From: Cymbidium sinense
Taxonomy: Eukaryota; Streptophyta; Magnoliopsida; Asparagales; Orchidaceae
Direction of reading: 5' to 3'
Assembly: GCA_021442155.1 (NCBI GenBank)
Contig: CM038221.1
Coordinates: 26,007,906-26,071,905, forward strand
DNA: 64,000 nucleotides
A model generated the notes under the pieces. The model did no database searches. It was given only the letters and a program-made list of their open reading frames with translations, and was not told the DNA's origin. Each line of letters starts with the position of its first letter. Position 1 is the stretch's first letter. A program made the translations under genes and the position numbers. This document shows, one piece after another, positions 1-12,000 of this stretch.

Positions 1-740
1 ACCTTCCTTCAAGAGTTTTGATGATAATGGGCACTTGAGGTAGCACATCACGCATTTCAAAGCTAGTTGTTACAACATTGGTGGTAGTGACGCCTTATTC
101 TTTCATCTCTTCATTAGTAGTTTAGCGAGGATAGCATTTGATTGGTATGCTGAACTTCCCAATAGTTCAGTAAAGACTTTTGCTAAGTTGGTGTAACTCT
201 TTATCAAGAGGTTTGCTGGAGCTTAGCAAAGGGTCACTATTGGCAATCTTGTTGTGGCTCAACAAAACCATGATGAGTCCCTTGTTGATTACATTCTCAT
301 ATGGCATAATTTGAGTATGAAATGTGAACCACAACTGTGTGAACAGCATGCCATCAAGATTCTACTTAAGAATATCCATGGCACGGTCACCTTCATGCTC
401 AAAGGTTTCACCATCAAAACTTTTGAGAAATTAATCAAAGTGCTAGCTTGCAAGGATAAGCCAACAGTTACCTTCTCGGATCTACCAACAAAGCCAAAGC
501 CATAAGATATGAGAGAAGAAGCCAGGCGATAGTAGTAGATGGGAAAGCTGGCGGAGACCAGGATAGAGACCTGGTGCTCCCACATCGCCTCCTTTACCAG
601 AGATATCCCTACCAGGCCGCCCTAGCCTCCATGGCACTACCTCCTCCTGACATCATCAATGGCACACATAACAGGTGCCAGTGTAGATTCACCCTCTTTT
701 GGATAAACTTAATAAACCATATTCATTTTAAGAGGAGTTA
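1..740 (+). pseudogene. gag: Element 1 gag core, 5'-truncated by the window edge
   Basis: Gag forms the virus-like particle and binds element RNA. Read through stops, this stretch gives SSLARIAFDWYAELP, then FAKLV, FIKRFAGA, then an open run at 254-505 with ESLVDYILIWHNLSMKCE and AIKILLKNIHG. This is the retrotransposon Gag capsid fold as found in Tat elements (the FDWY..LP, F..RF and S..DYI.RW.NLS.KC blocks). Stops occur near 194 and 223, and the frame shifts later. A proline-rich segment follows at about 590-660. Element 3 at 57460-58020 has the same blocks better preserved, which supports the call. Confidence 0.8.
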
Positions 741-1230
741 GAAAATCTTTAAGAATCTCTTAAAGAAACTTGACTTTCGACTTTAGAAGGCCAGGAAGTG
801 GGAAAAAGCAATGATCCTAACTTTTGCCCCTTCCACTGCATGCTAGGCCATATTTTGGAGGATTTCTTTACATTTAAGGACTAGCTTGAACATAGCTTCA
901 AGACAGGTGCTATAGTTATCTGAAAGAATATCTTATGGAACAACCATCCAATTCCATTAGGGTAATCCTTGGGGATGACTGTGATCCTTCCAACACTAAA
1001 GAAGGTTGGGATATCTCCTTATCCAAAATCTCTAAAAAGATTATTAAGAAGATCAAGAAACTTTCCTTGCAGGTGCCTATGTCAGCTCAAACCTCCAACA
1101 TCAAGGAAGGTTTGCAGGCCGAGCCAACTCAGGAAAGGGGAGCTCAGCGGCGGCAACAACATGTGCTGGCAGGGGCCGATGCCCAACCCGTGAGTCTCAG
1201 GTCCACCATTACATTACCACATCGGTAGCT
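741..1230 (+). pseudogene. gag: Element 1 gag zinc-knuckle relic and downstream linker
   Basis: At about 820-885 the frame reads NFCPFHCMLGHILEDFFTFKD. This matches the CPYH...GH..EDC knuckle that is intact in Element 3 (about 57080-57175). The last cysteine is replaced by Phe, so zinc binding would be lost. An open frame at 935-1228 follows, starting MEQPSNSIRVILGD and running through a lysine-rich patch (KKIIKKIKKL). The same text (EQPSSSIRVK, KEGWDISLSK) is found in the other two elements, so it is a conserved Gag-to-protease linker. I assign it no separate function. Confidence 0.65.
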
Positions 1231-1950
1231 ACCACTATTTCATTAGTTCTTCTTCCACTAGTGACATCTTGTATCGGCGTGAATGAGGGCATCAATCCCT
1301 CTTACTTGATTTTACTTGTACCTCCTATCAAATCCAAGGGGTGAAGAATAAAAGCTAGCTTGAATTACATATGTGTCACTTGATGGGTTACCCAATCTAT
1401 TCTAATAACTCTTCAAGTCTAAACAATAACTATAATAATTTTGATCTTTCTCTTTCTAATTCAGAGTTAGATTTTCCTACTTTGAATACTACGGGTTCAC
1501 CTCTTGAGATAGACTTGGAATCATCTGATTCTAAGGGTCCCATAGGAGAAGTTATAGGTGAGCCTAATGTAACCTTCCATTACCATTACCTACCAAGAGA
1601 TCACAGTCAACCTCCGTGGTGGCAGGTTCTACCTCTAGGGCGGCACCTCAAGATAGAAAATAAGTCATTGGTTGAGGATCAAGCCCCTCCACGGATGCTC
1701 CACCCTTGGATATGCTTTATGGAGGATCATCCCAAGGTGGACTACAATGTCCTTCTCTCTAAGAAAGTTGTCAAAGCTAAGCATATGATGCCCTATCTTA
1801 TCAAAGAGATGAGAATCATTAATCAAGGCTCTCCTTGATCTTGATATATGCTTAGCTCAGCTGACCACTATTGGTGAGGAGGCACATTTTTTTAGAGAAG
1901 CTCAAAGGATTACTTTAACAGATGAAGACCTTCTTCTAGGGGACATGGAG
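1231..1950 (+). pseudogene. Element 1 gag-pol linker before protease
   Basis: An open frame at 1371-1838 gives a Ser/Asn-rich start (NNSSSLNNNYNNF) and then acidic text (LEIDLESSDSKGPIGEV). It goes on to VDYNVLLSKKVVKAKHM and IKEMR. The continuation in another frame reads IKALLDLDICLAQLT and EDLLLGDMEHN. The same succession occurs in Element 2 (27650-28200) and Element 3 (55893-56560), so it was part of the ancestral polyprotein. The block resembling YNVL.HL.K.PA...DA...S is commonly seen just upstream of the Tat protease. The first 140 bases hold only frameshifted relics. Confidence 0.6.
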
Positions 1951-2300
1951 CACAACCTTCCCTCACATAATTGACATGGGTGATTGACTTGCAGAGTTCT
2001 CATCGATCCAAGTGCATCGGTGAACATTATGTGAGTCTAAAGACCCTTGCCTATTTGAGATTGACATCTCCACACTCAGAGAGATGGATGATGTTGAGAG
2101 GATTCAATGAACAAGGTGAGCGAGCTTTAGGTTCCATAGTGTTACCTTTGGAGATAGGTGACTGGAAGAGTGAAGCCAAGTTTTACATCATTGATTTGAA
2201 TACTTCATTTACTTTGCCTAGGATGGATACATTAGAACAAGATAATTCCATCCTCCCTCCATCGTGCATCAAGTTTAGAAAGGATGGGATTGAGTATTAA
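1951..2300 (+). pseudogene. Element 1 aspartic protease (PR), broken
   Basis: The retropepsin-like protease would cut the polyprotein. The frame gives RVLIDPSASVNIM, then RGFNEQGERALGSIVLPLEI, AKFYIIDLNTSFT and a terminal PPSCIKF. These match Tat-type protease blocks, where the usual forms are VLID(S/T)G.S.NI, ..GSI.LP.., KFYVID..T.YN.LLGRPW and LHQC.K. The active-site Gly after Asp reads as Pro here, and the LLGRPW block is damaged (LPRMDTLEQ). The catalytic function is therefore lost. Element 2 at 28200-28625 keeps the second half better. Confidence 0.75.
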
Positions 2301-3339
2301 GGAAAATGAAAAACATTTTAGTTAGAGGTTGAGATATATGAGGATGCGACCTACTATCTTCCTCAAACACCCTTTCTCATGAACTTGGACAAAACTCAAA
2401 TTCAAAAAAAAATAAATAAAAAATGAAGAAAAGAAAAGAAAAGAAAAAAGAAAAGAAAAAAATCCAAGTGAACAAGAAAGGAAGAAGAAGAAGAAATAGA
2501 TTCACATATCACATTCCACCCAGTTCATTCCATATGGACATGTGGGAGACTCAACCTCCACCAGGCAGGAGAAAGCAGAGGCAGTTCAGAGGTGGAAGAC
2601 CCCCCTAGTTGGAGAACAGGGGTTATGTTCAGTTCATAGGTACCCCTTATTCATAGACTTGGAATCTGGAGGATGAGTCTAATGTGATTAGCATACCTAG
2701 CCAACCTCTCGGGTTTCATTGGAGTGACTCAGAGGCAATGAAGAAGACTCAGGCAGCAAAGTATTTGAATCAGATGCATGTAAAATTATCAGGCAGCAGC
2801 TGGGAGCCTTTGCTCTAACCTCACTTTCATCTCAAAAGTTAAAGGTTTAGTAGTTAAGGAAGCCCTAAGTCTTCAATGATGAAGCGAAGAGATTCTTTTT
2901 GGGATCATCCTCCTCAAGTCTTGAAGTTGATGTAGAACTTGAGGAGAATTCATACAAAGAATTAATGGAATTACCATTTGACTTTTACTCGCCTTGTGTT
3001 CATAATCTTATACAGAAAGGTTTGGTTCCTCATACATGGTCCAGGCACAGGTCAGAGTATTTTGAAAAGCTATGAAACAATACAGGTAGGGAAGCACAAT
3101 CAAGAGTAGGACTAGGATTGTATAGTGGTCCGATCGATGATGATGATTCTTGTTTTGTCATTTGAGTGATAGGTTCTTTTCACACAACCAACTCTTATGA
3201 GAATTGTGTTTAGAAATCTCAGATGATCGGATGATCTCCAAATCAAGATGCTAGAATTTGAAGAGAGATCCATTCAAAATTGACAAGCTTAAAGAAATCA
3301 ACTCAGGATGAAAATCCCCAACATACATTAGTTCATTCT
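2301..3339 (+). other. Element 1 spacer between protease and RT, with lysine-rich tract
   Basis: An A-rich stretch at about 2400-2470 encodes a run of Lys, Arg and Glu (KKRKEKKKEKKK). It is followed by RRRRNRFTYHIPPSSFHMDMW and an Arg/Gly/Pro patch. Elements 2 and 3 have the same kind of tract at the same place. After it come frameshifted relics of the segment before RT, including NLIQKGLVPHTWSRHRSEYFEKL and NNTGREAQSRVGLG near 3000-3120. I recognise no enzymatic domain here. Confidence 0.55.
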
Positions 3340-4030
3340 TGAATGAAGAAGAAACCAATGACTTAGTTAGGCTATTGTGAGTTTAAAGACTATTTTGCAT
3401 GGTTATGAAGAGATGCATTATCTCTAACATAGTCACAAACTAGCAGATCTAACACTAACCTATCAAGCAAGCTCTAGACATGCGATTAGAAATCGAACAA
3501 CTCATTTTAAAGTCAAGAAAGCGATCGATGATGTTTCATCAGGAAGAAAAAATACCCTACAGGTTAGTATCAATTAAGAAGAAGAATGGCCAAATTTACA
3601 TATGCATCAATTTCACTTAAATAAGGCATGTCCTAAGGATGAGTTTCCTTCCTATACGAATTAATGGTGGACATTGCTCATCTCATTTAATTTTCTTTCA
3701 TGGATGGGTCATGGCTATAACCAAATCAAGATGTCTAGATGAAAAAGAAACTACTTTTCAAACCGATGAATCTATTTTGTAGGGTCATGCCTTTTCTTAA
3801 AAATGCTTGCTACATACCAATGGGCCATGACTCGGATCTTCAATGAACTCATCCATCATGGTTGAGTGCTATGTTGATGATCTAGTAGTCAAGCGAGAAA
3901 AAGACCATCTTTGACTTGAGTAGTTTTTTGAAGCGGTTAAGACAATATAACCTCAAAATGAATCCCGAAGTGTGCATTAGTAGCTTGGAAATTCCTTGGG
4001 TTTGTTGTCTAACATTGGGAATAGAAATAG
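3340..4030 (+). pseudogene. Element 1 reverse transcriptase, broken but YVDD retained
   Basis: The RT copied element RNA into DNA. Identifiable blocks in order are LNEEETNDL (frameshifted, 3340), KKNGQI, NKACPKDEFP (about 3620), FMDGS, GYNQIKMS, TYQWAMT and FNELIHH. The catalytic box CYVDDLVVK has YVDD at 3870-3881. At least ten stops or frameshifts interrupt it. The thumb follows with KFLGFVV and ten-residue relics of EMPP..SLTQLQ. The match to Element 3's longer open RT (54050-54469) is clear. Confidence 0.85.
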
Positions 4031-4630
4031 ATCAAAAGATCAAATATCTTAGAAATGCCACCTCTAAAGTTTAACTCAACTCAGATCTTTCAAGGATGGT
4101 TGGTATATCTAAGATGCTTTATTTCCAACCTATCGGGAGATGCAAGCCATTCTACACTTATCAAAAGGATGCCAAGTTCAAGTGGGATGACAAGTATGCC
4201 TTTGAAGATATCAAGCTATTTGGTGAAGCTGTTCTAGTAGCCTATCCGGGCGCCACTCATCCTCTATTGCATTGGATGAACTCTCGACTTTGTTGGCCCA
4301 AAAATGACAAAGGGAAGGAGAATACCACCTCAACTATTGTCATTCTCTGAGTGAACTATCCACCTATTGAGAAATATTGCCTAGCTTTGATCTTTGCCTC
4401 CCAAAAGCTACATCACTATATACTTTCTCATAAGGTAAACTTGATTTCCAAAACCAATCCACTACAGTATCTTATGACACAGACAACGCTATCTAAATGT
4501 TTGGCATGATGGTCCATGATTCTCTCACAATTTGATATCACATTCATACCCCTTCGTGCGGTAAAAGGACAAGCACTAACGGATTTCTTAGCATCACACC
4601 CACTTCCTAACAAATAAACCATGAACTTAG
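4031..4630 (+). pseudogene. Element 1 RT thumb/connection and first RNase H, broken
   Basis: The frame reads YLRCFISNLSG (RT connection), then a relic of WDDK.AFEDIK and a stretch with LLALH. From 4330 it continues VNYPPIEKYCLALIFASQKLHHY, LISKTNPLQYLM, FDITFIPLRAVKGQALTDFLASHP. These are the standard Ty3/gypsy RNase H and tether blocks ('Y...EK..LAL.FA..KLRHY', 'I...D.L.YL', 'Y.P..A.KGQALADFLA.HP'). The first part is badly frameshifted. It would have degraded the RNA strand during reverse transcription. Confidence 0.8.
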
Positions 4631-5060
4631 GTGAGATTAACAATCATCGATGGGAGATGTATTTTGATGGTGCAACTTATTTTCATAAAGGGGAAGAACC
4701 ATTATCTACTCTTCCAAGAAGAGGGGTAGGAATAGTTCTCTAACTCCAGGCGTGATGAGATTCTCATACTATCTTTCCACCCACACACCAATGAATGAGT
4801 ATGAGGCTTTGATTTCTAGTCTAGGTTAGCTATTACGGTGTCAAGAGCATCAACATCTTTGGGGATTCTCAATTGGTCATCAATCGATTGTGGGTCCTAC
4901 AAGGTTCTCAAACCCAGCTTCATCATTACCATGAGTATACCATGAAGTTGGCCCAAATCCTTGAAGTCACCATCTACAAGGTTCCCAGGAGAGAAACATA
5001 GTAGATGCTTTGGCCAAACTTGCCAAAGAATTGGCATGTCTGGAAGATGAGTCCATTCCA
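4631..5060 (+). pseudogene. Element 1 second RNase H, archaeal type (aRH), broken
   Basis: The frame reads HRWEMYFDGATYFHKGE and RRGVGIV, then MRFSYYLS, NEYEALIS, SINIFGDSQLV and a final LAKLAKELACLEDES. The Asp of FDGA, the Glu of YEAL and the Asp of GDSQ are the catalytic positions of an RNase H fold. A second RNase H of this kind between the first one and integrase marks the Tat lineage (archaeal-type RNase H acquisition). Frameshifts lie near 4740, 4810 and 4880. Confidence 0.8.
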
Positions 5061-6339
5061 ATAAGGGTCCAAAATAGACAAGTCATATCCCTTATTGATG
5101 TTGAACTCATCGAGAGACTTTCTCTTGAAGGGGAGGTTCTTTGCCTATAAGGACAAGGAGTTGGATTGGAGGCAACAGTTCAAAGACTATTTGAACATCG
5201 GTAAACTACCTCAAGAAAAGTCACAAGCCCATCAAGTGCAACAGAGATCTCTCTACTATGCTCTCATTGATGGCACCCTGTACCAATGGTCCTTTGATCA
5301 AATGTGGATACATTGTTTAGATAAACACGAAGCCCATGGCAATGTAACCAAGGAACATTCAAGTCTATGTGGAGTGCATCAATCTAGTCTGAAGATGAAG
5401 ATAGAGATTAAGAGACTAGGATACTCCTGGCCTTCGATGATTAAAGATTGCATGGATGTAGCTAGGAGATGCAATTAGTGTAATTACATTGTGGTCCTAC
5501 ATCAACCACCCAACATTACACCCTACATTGGCCTCATGGCCATTTGAGTGTTGGGGCGACATTGTGGGTCATCGATCCTCCTTCTTCAAGGGTCATGTTC
5601 ATCTTAGCTACCAGTACTTTTCCAAGTGGTGAGGCAATCCCACTCGAGAGGTCACACTCGGCATGTGCTTCAATTTTTAGAACCATATCATATATAGGTT
5701 TGAGGTGCCTCGATGAATTATATCGATAATAATGCGCATTCAAAAGCACCAAGATCAACTTTCGAGAAGACGGTATAGATTGGAGATACTCCACCATCTA
5801 CTATCCTAGAGCAAAATTAGAAGCATTCAATAAAACTCTCATCAAATACTAAAGAAGACTCTTGATGATAAGCGGAATGGAATGATCAATTGTTGAAGCC
5901 TTACTGCACATACCAAACTCAACTCAATCTACCCCATTTTCTTAGTGTATGGGTTTGAAGCCATTCTACCTTTAGAAGTTCAACTCCATCACTAAGGATA
6001 GCATTGGGTAAGATCACTACAGAGAATGCAAAGTTATGGTTAGAAGAGCTTGAAGGTTTGGAGGAGAGTCACCTATGGGTGTGCCAGAACCTCGAGTTAT
6101 ACAAGGCCAAAATGATTCAAGCTCACAACTAGTCCACTAGGTCTTTCCAAGTAGGAGAACTTGTGTTAGTCCTAGAGACCAATTATTATTGAAAGATGGG
6201 AGGCAAGTTTGAACCCACTTGGGAAGGCCCTATGTCAAAGAAGGCCTACCAAGGAGGATCTTATCAGCTTATTGATTGTAAAAGGGAACACCTAATGCTT
6301 CCAATTAATGGGCTCTATTTGAAGAAATATTACCCATAA
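5061..6339 (+). pseudogene. Element 1 integrase, broken; natural C-terminus retained
   Basis: The integrase would insert the DNA copy. The open run 5095-5478 carries the zinc-binding HHCC module (DKHEAHGNVTKEH ... CMDVARRC) with RLGYSWPSMIKDC. The core follows with WPFECWGDIVG (the first catalytic Asp appears retained after a small deletion), FSKW and IIYRFEVP. After many breaks the C-terminus reads PTWEGPMSKKAYQGG and LPINGLYLKKYYP, ending at the TAA at 6337-6339. There is no chromodomain. Elements 2 and 3 end with the same KKYYP and stop, so this is the true end of pol. Confidence 0.85.
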
Positions 6340-9019
6340 AATCATGTTTGAATAATTCAATCAATTTACAAAATTTGATTCCATTTCATCAAAATCTTCT
6401 CTTCTTGAAGCATTGTTTGCTTTATCTTGAATCTTCCATGATGTGTGTTTAGGGTAGGTGTAAGAGTCCCCATCTATCCTTTCTTTCACACAAACATAAT
6501 CAAATGCAATCTATGCTATTAGAATAGGTGTGAGAGAACCCAGAGGCATCTATTTGATTAGCAACTAAGTTAGGTGTGAGAGAACCAACATCCTTTCTTG
6601 GTGGGAATTCTCGTTGCCATCCATTTCATCAAAATCCCAATCATATTTAGGTAGGTGTAAGAACAGAGGTGTCCTATTCCCTTTAACACAAAGCAAAAAA
6701 ACATATCTTTTGTCTGGATACTTTGATGTAGAGCAAGCCCCACTGTGGCACTCATTTGCTCTCTATAGGTTTACATACCTGCTAGTATGTCACTCAGTGG
6801 TCTTATTTGGAAGATGTGAGTCCCACACTTTTCTTCATAACTTGATCATTACAAACCAATGATCTCCTTATTAGTTTGGTAGACTTCACTACCCAACCAG
6901 TAAGCTTCCTCATGTTGATTCTATTTAAGAAAATATGAGTCCCTGAGCTTTCTTCTTGAACTAATCATCATGATCTAAATAGGTTGAGTATATTGAGGTT
7001 TATAAGTCCCCGAGGCTCCTCTTGACTATTTGAGTCGATATAAGTCCTCTGTGGCATTCTCAAGAGTCCCTAGGTCGATGGCACTGCAAAGAAGATGACT
7101 ATCCCAAAGAATCGCCTCCATAAGGATGTGACCCCAGCTTTCTTTCCTAGTTGATTATTGCAAACCAATGGGCACCTTAGGTTGGTTGATGTTCACTATG
7201 CTGACAATGACTCACCCGATGGATACACCACTCTTGGCATATGTGAGCCCCTGCGCTTTCTCCTTGAGTTGGCCACTGAATACCTATTTGATATACTAGC
7301 CATGTCATCTTCTCTGGTTTTGGATTAAGCCTTAGTGCCCCCCCCGGGCATTCTATTTGGATCACATCCTTGCAACCCCATTTAGACACTACCTGTTACT
7401 CTTGGATTGCAGCCCCTTTCCTAGTAGCCACTATATGGTTGGAGAATTTGTTCATGATGCAGATTCTCCCTTGGTTCAAGTAAATTTGAGGTCTAGGCTA
7501 ATATAAGCTCCTTCTCGCTTTGATCTCACAAACAATAGGGTCCATGATAAACAAACTAAATAAAATAAACAAATTAATTCTTTTGTGGATTAAGAATTCA
7601 AGCCCCTGAAGGCCCCTTTTCCCAAGTAGGCATCCTATCTTTAAGTGTCAAGAACTCATAAGAATTGCCTAACTACCCGAGTTGAGATAAATCCTGTTGG
7701 TACTCACTGAATCACCCTTAGTGGGTTCAATCTATTTTGCCACAAGGGTTACCTCACAATCATTCGCTGGAAGATGTAAGACTATGACACATTATTTCTA
7801 GCATGATATCGAACCCACGGCACTAGTCAGTCGATTTGCCCAAAGCAACCATCACCAGTGGTCTTTTGTAGTGGAAGATGTCCCCCAGCTTTCTTCCCTT
7901 AATTGATCATTGTAAACCGAAAGGCACTCCTTTGGTCAGATAGTTCTCCCATCGGCCGGAAGCTACCCCTTTGGTTCAAGAATCAGATAGGTCTAGGCTA
8001 ATATAAGCTTCTTTTTAGTGTGATCCATCACAAACCAACGAAATCCATCAAAATAAATAAATAAATAAATGAAATTAATCTTTGACTATCCTCAAGTTGA
8101 TCTAAGTCACCCTGCGACATTCACTCAAAAGTCATCCCAGAGGTTCCTTATTTTAGAAGATGTGAGTCCCCTCATTTCTTCCTAACTTGATCATTGCAAA
8201 AAGGCATCCTCTGTTGGTTAGTCTACCTTGGTTGGTAGACAATCCCCTTTGATTGGTAAACTGAAAGGCCCAAAGCCACCATGGCCCCTACTCGTGCCAT
8301 CACAAACCAATGGGACCATCAAATAAATCTAAAAATAAAATTAATTGACTATCTTTGAGTTGATCTAAGTCCCCTGGCATTCACTCAATAGTCACTTGGG
8401 TTCATGTTGCTTGCCAATAGATCACCCCAAAGAATCGGTCCCTACTTTGGAGGATGTAAGTCTACTACGCTTTCTTCCTAATACCATACACACCAAAAGG
8501 CATCCCTTGGTTGGCTAGTACTATGTTTGGTAGACTACCCTTTGGATTGTTGAAGTTCAGCCTCCATGGCTCTACTCAAATGCATCCATCACAAACCAAC
8601 ATGGCCCATCTCAAAATCTAAATTCTAAAAATCTGAAATAAATTCAACTCTCCTCCCTCAGTGGAGTCAAATAATAAGCCAAACAAATTCAATAAAATAA
8701 ATCCAATTAACCTCCCCCAGTGGAGTTAATCAAATCAAAATAATCAAAAACAAATAAATCAAATCAATTCGCCCCATGACTCAAATCAAATCTCTCATCC
8801 CCTTGGATGATTGAACCCGCTTCCCAGTGGAAGGTTCACATACTCTATCCCTAGTGGATTCCTCCTTCCTCTCTATGCTACAGTAACCACATTGCACTAA
8901 ACTCGATTCCTTCTACACCTCTGTTAGAGTAGATTATCTCTGTTAGTGCTTATGATCTTTCAGTGTTGATCATTTCTAACACCAAATCATGTTCCTTGTT
9001 AATCACACCATATCATTCT
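6340..9019 (+). other. Element 1 long 3' noncoding region between pol and 3' LTR
   Basis: A stretch of about 2.7 kb without a credible gene. It begins with short units of the form GGTAGGTGTAAGAGTCCC (about 6455, 6530, 6575, 6650). It then carries diverged units around AAGATGTGAGTCCCC followed by GCTTTCTTCC and TTGATCATTGCAAACC (about 6817, 6933, 7125, 7865, 8157, 8452). The end is AT-rich, with AAATAAATAAAT and text about halfway to poly-purine. Element 2 (32543-35128) and Element 3 (48979-51521, reverse) hold the same sequence in the same place. A long 3' noncoding region is typical of Tat elements. Confidence 0.75.
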
Positions 9020-12000
9020 TGTTGACCTCATTTTTTAGATGAGCTCTCAACCCTCCATCTTAGACATAGACCTCTTAGACTTTAAGAGATCCTTAGTCTT
9101 AAGACACATCTAGTGATTAGGTGGACACTCAACCCTGCCCTAGAGACTTAGAAGTGTTAGTCATAGGAATAGGTCATGCCCTAGGGGTGTTAGGAAAATT
9201 TGCCTACCCATAGCTTGAACCAAATTCCTCACTTCCTTCCTTCAAGTCAAACTTAAATCAATTCCAACTTAATTGACTCTCAAATCATTCTCAATCAAAC
9301 TCAAATCTTAACTTAAAGATTTTCTCCAAACTCAAATCCAACTAATTGATTTTCCAAACTCAAATCAATAAATGATAAATCCATGATCAATTCCATGATT
9401 GAATTGAAATTCCAAGTTTAAATATTTCCTAAGTCCTTGATTCCCTCTTTGGACTTAGCCTAAATCAAATATAAATCATTCAAATTCATGAAATTTTCTT
9501 AACACATTTATATTCTCATTTATATTCACATATATAATGAAATATAAATTCAAATCAATCAAACTAAATCCAAATTCAAAAAATCTTTCCTAAGCTTTGA
9601 TTCTATATTATGGACTTAAATTTCAAATCAAATCTAAATCAATTCAAATTCAAGAAATTCTTCATAACATTTATATCTCATTTATATTCACAAATATAAA
9701 TGAATTATAAATTCAAATATCCCAAACCAAATTCAAATTCAACCAAAATCCAACCTAAGCCTTTCAAGTAAAAATCTTGAACTTAGCCAAATCAAACTCA
9801 AATCAAGCCAAACCCTTGATTTTCTTCATGATTCAATCAATCCTTCAATCATGAATCCAAATATAAACACAAATTTCAATCATCAAATCAAAATCAAGCT
9901 AACCCAAGTCAAACCCATATTCATCCTTTTGACTTAAAATTGTCAAATGAATCAAAACCCATTTGACTTCAAATCTCTTACAAATGGATTTATATTTCAA
10001 TCATAAGTCCATATGTGAGTTCAACCAAACTTGAAATCAAGCTTGATCAACCAAACCCAATTGGCTCACTTGACCCAAAGTGGCCAATTTGACCTATGAA
10101 TCAAAATCTAATTCAATTCAAATCAAAGTGAGAAGCTAATCCAAACTTCATGACATGTTTGTGATCATCATAGTTAATCAATTATCATAAATTGAGTCAA
10201 ACCAAGTCAACCTAGGGGACCAAGTCAACTTTAACCCATATAAACCAAACTAGCCAAATTGTAACCTAAAACCAAATTGATTGCAATAGCTCAAGTTCAC
10301 TAACATTGATTATTGAACTTGACCAAAGCCTCAATTAAACCAATTTAACCAATTGGCCAACTAGACCAACTAGCCCAATCAATTGACCATGAACCCAACT
10401 TGACCTAAAAGGTCAAATCAAAATCAAATCAAACCAAAATTGATTGAAACAAAAGTCCAATATATTCCAAATGATCAACTAAACCCAAACCAAGCCATGA
10501 TTCAAGCCAATTTGGTCAATTGGGTCAAATTAGTCAACTTAGCCCCAATTGACCTAAAGGATCAAATTGGCCAAAATCTAAATTAAATCCAAATTAAACA
10601 AAATTGATTGAAACCAATTAAACAAATGCAATCCAAATGGTCATTTGAACTCAACTTGACCTAATTTGACCATTGTCAAACCTAACCCATTTGACGGGTC
10701 AAATTAACCAAATTAAACCAAATGAACTTAAATGATGAAATTTGGTCCAACTTACTCATTTCAAATCCAAATCAAATTCAATGCCAAATGATCACTTTGC
10801 CCTTGGGTCAAGGGCATCCCATGAGAAAAGAAACTTTCCCAAGTGGTCATTTCTCTTCCTTGGCCACTTGACTCATCCATGGTCCATATAGAACCAAGGA
10901 TAATGATTTTCTGACCAAGGAGTGGTCATGCCATGACTCATGGGAGGTGAAATCACTCTCCCAAAACACTTGGCATGAAGGACCTCCCCTGCTAGACACC
11001 CATTCCTCATGGCAACAACCACTTTTCATGCCTTAGCCAACCTAAGTGAGCCACCTAGGATGATTCTCTTCCATTTTCAACCACCCCAAGCCAAATGACA
11101 TGAGTTTGGAGCCAAAATTTCAAATTAAAGAGAGATTTTCGTTCACTTTCATTCAAAGGTATTAGAGGCTGAAACAAACTCTCATTCCTCTCATTCTCCC
11201 TCTCCTAGAGCTCCCAAACCCATTGAATCACCACACTTCATTTTGAGAGAAATACAAAATTAAGTGGATTTCAATGAGAAATGATGATCACCCGGAAACT
11301 TCATTTCAATGAAGGAAAAGATCCAAGCTTACCAAGGCCTCTTCCCTCACTCAACAAGCATTCGAGTCATCACCATCACCAAAAAATCATCCCCTGAGGT
11401 AACTTTCAAAACCATCGCCGGATCATTCATTTGTGACAATTTTTTATAAATTTTAGAATCTAAATAATCTCCATTTTACTTTAAATCATCCTAATAGAAA
11501 ATAGAATTTTTGCAAATTGATGCAAAATGAGTCCATAAATTTTATTTAGAATTTCTTTTTTTTTCCAAAATAGCATTTTACCTGCTCACTGAGTAGCGCC
11601 ACCGATCCCACTTTCATGGATTGATGGCGATCATGCGGATCGCACAAGCTTTGACCGCTGATGATCCGATCCCGATAGTTCATGCGACGGATGGCTCTGA
11701 TCACTGATGTGGATCGCCTTTAGATCACCATCTAGACCGTCATCACGACGCCGTCAAAGCCAAAGTCAATCCATGCTGAACTTTTCCAAGAAATAGGCGC
11801 ATAGCTCATCAGATCGCTGTGAAGTCACACCACGCCGCACAATATGGTAATGTAAGGAAAATCGATTTTTTTATTTAAAAATTACTTTAAATCACTTGAA
11901 ACTTCAAAAATTCATAGAAATTAAAATACTTAACTAAAAATTGCAAACAAGGCTCATTGGATTTGTCTTTCTGAGAGGAATCCTACAAACCTAAATCCGA

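Noticed and set aside
10847..11029. Short open frame on - in LTR A
   Set aside because: No counterpart in the other LTRs and no domain; noncoding LTR.
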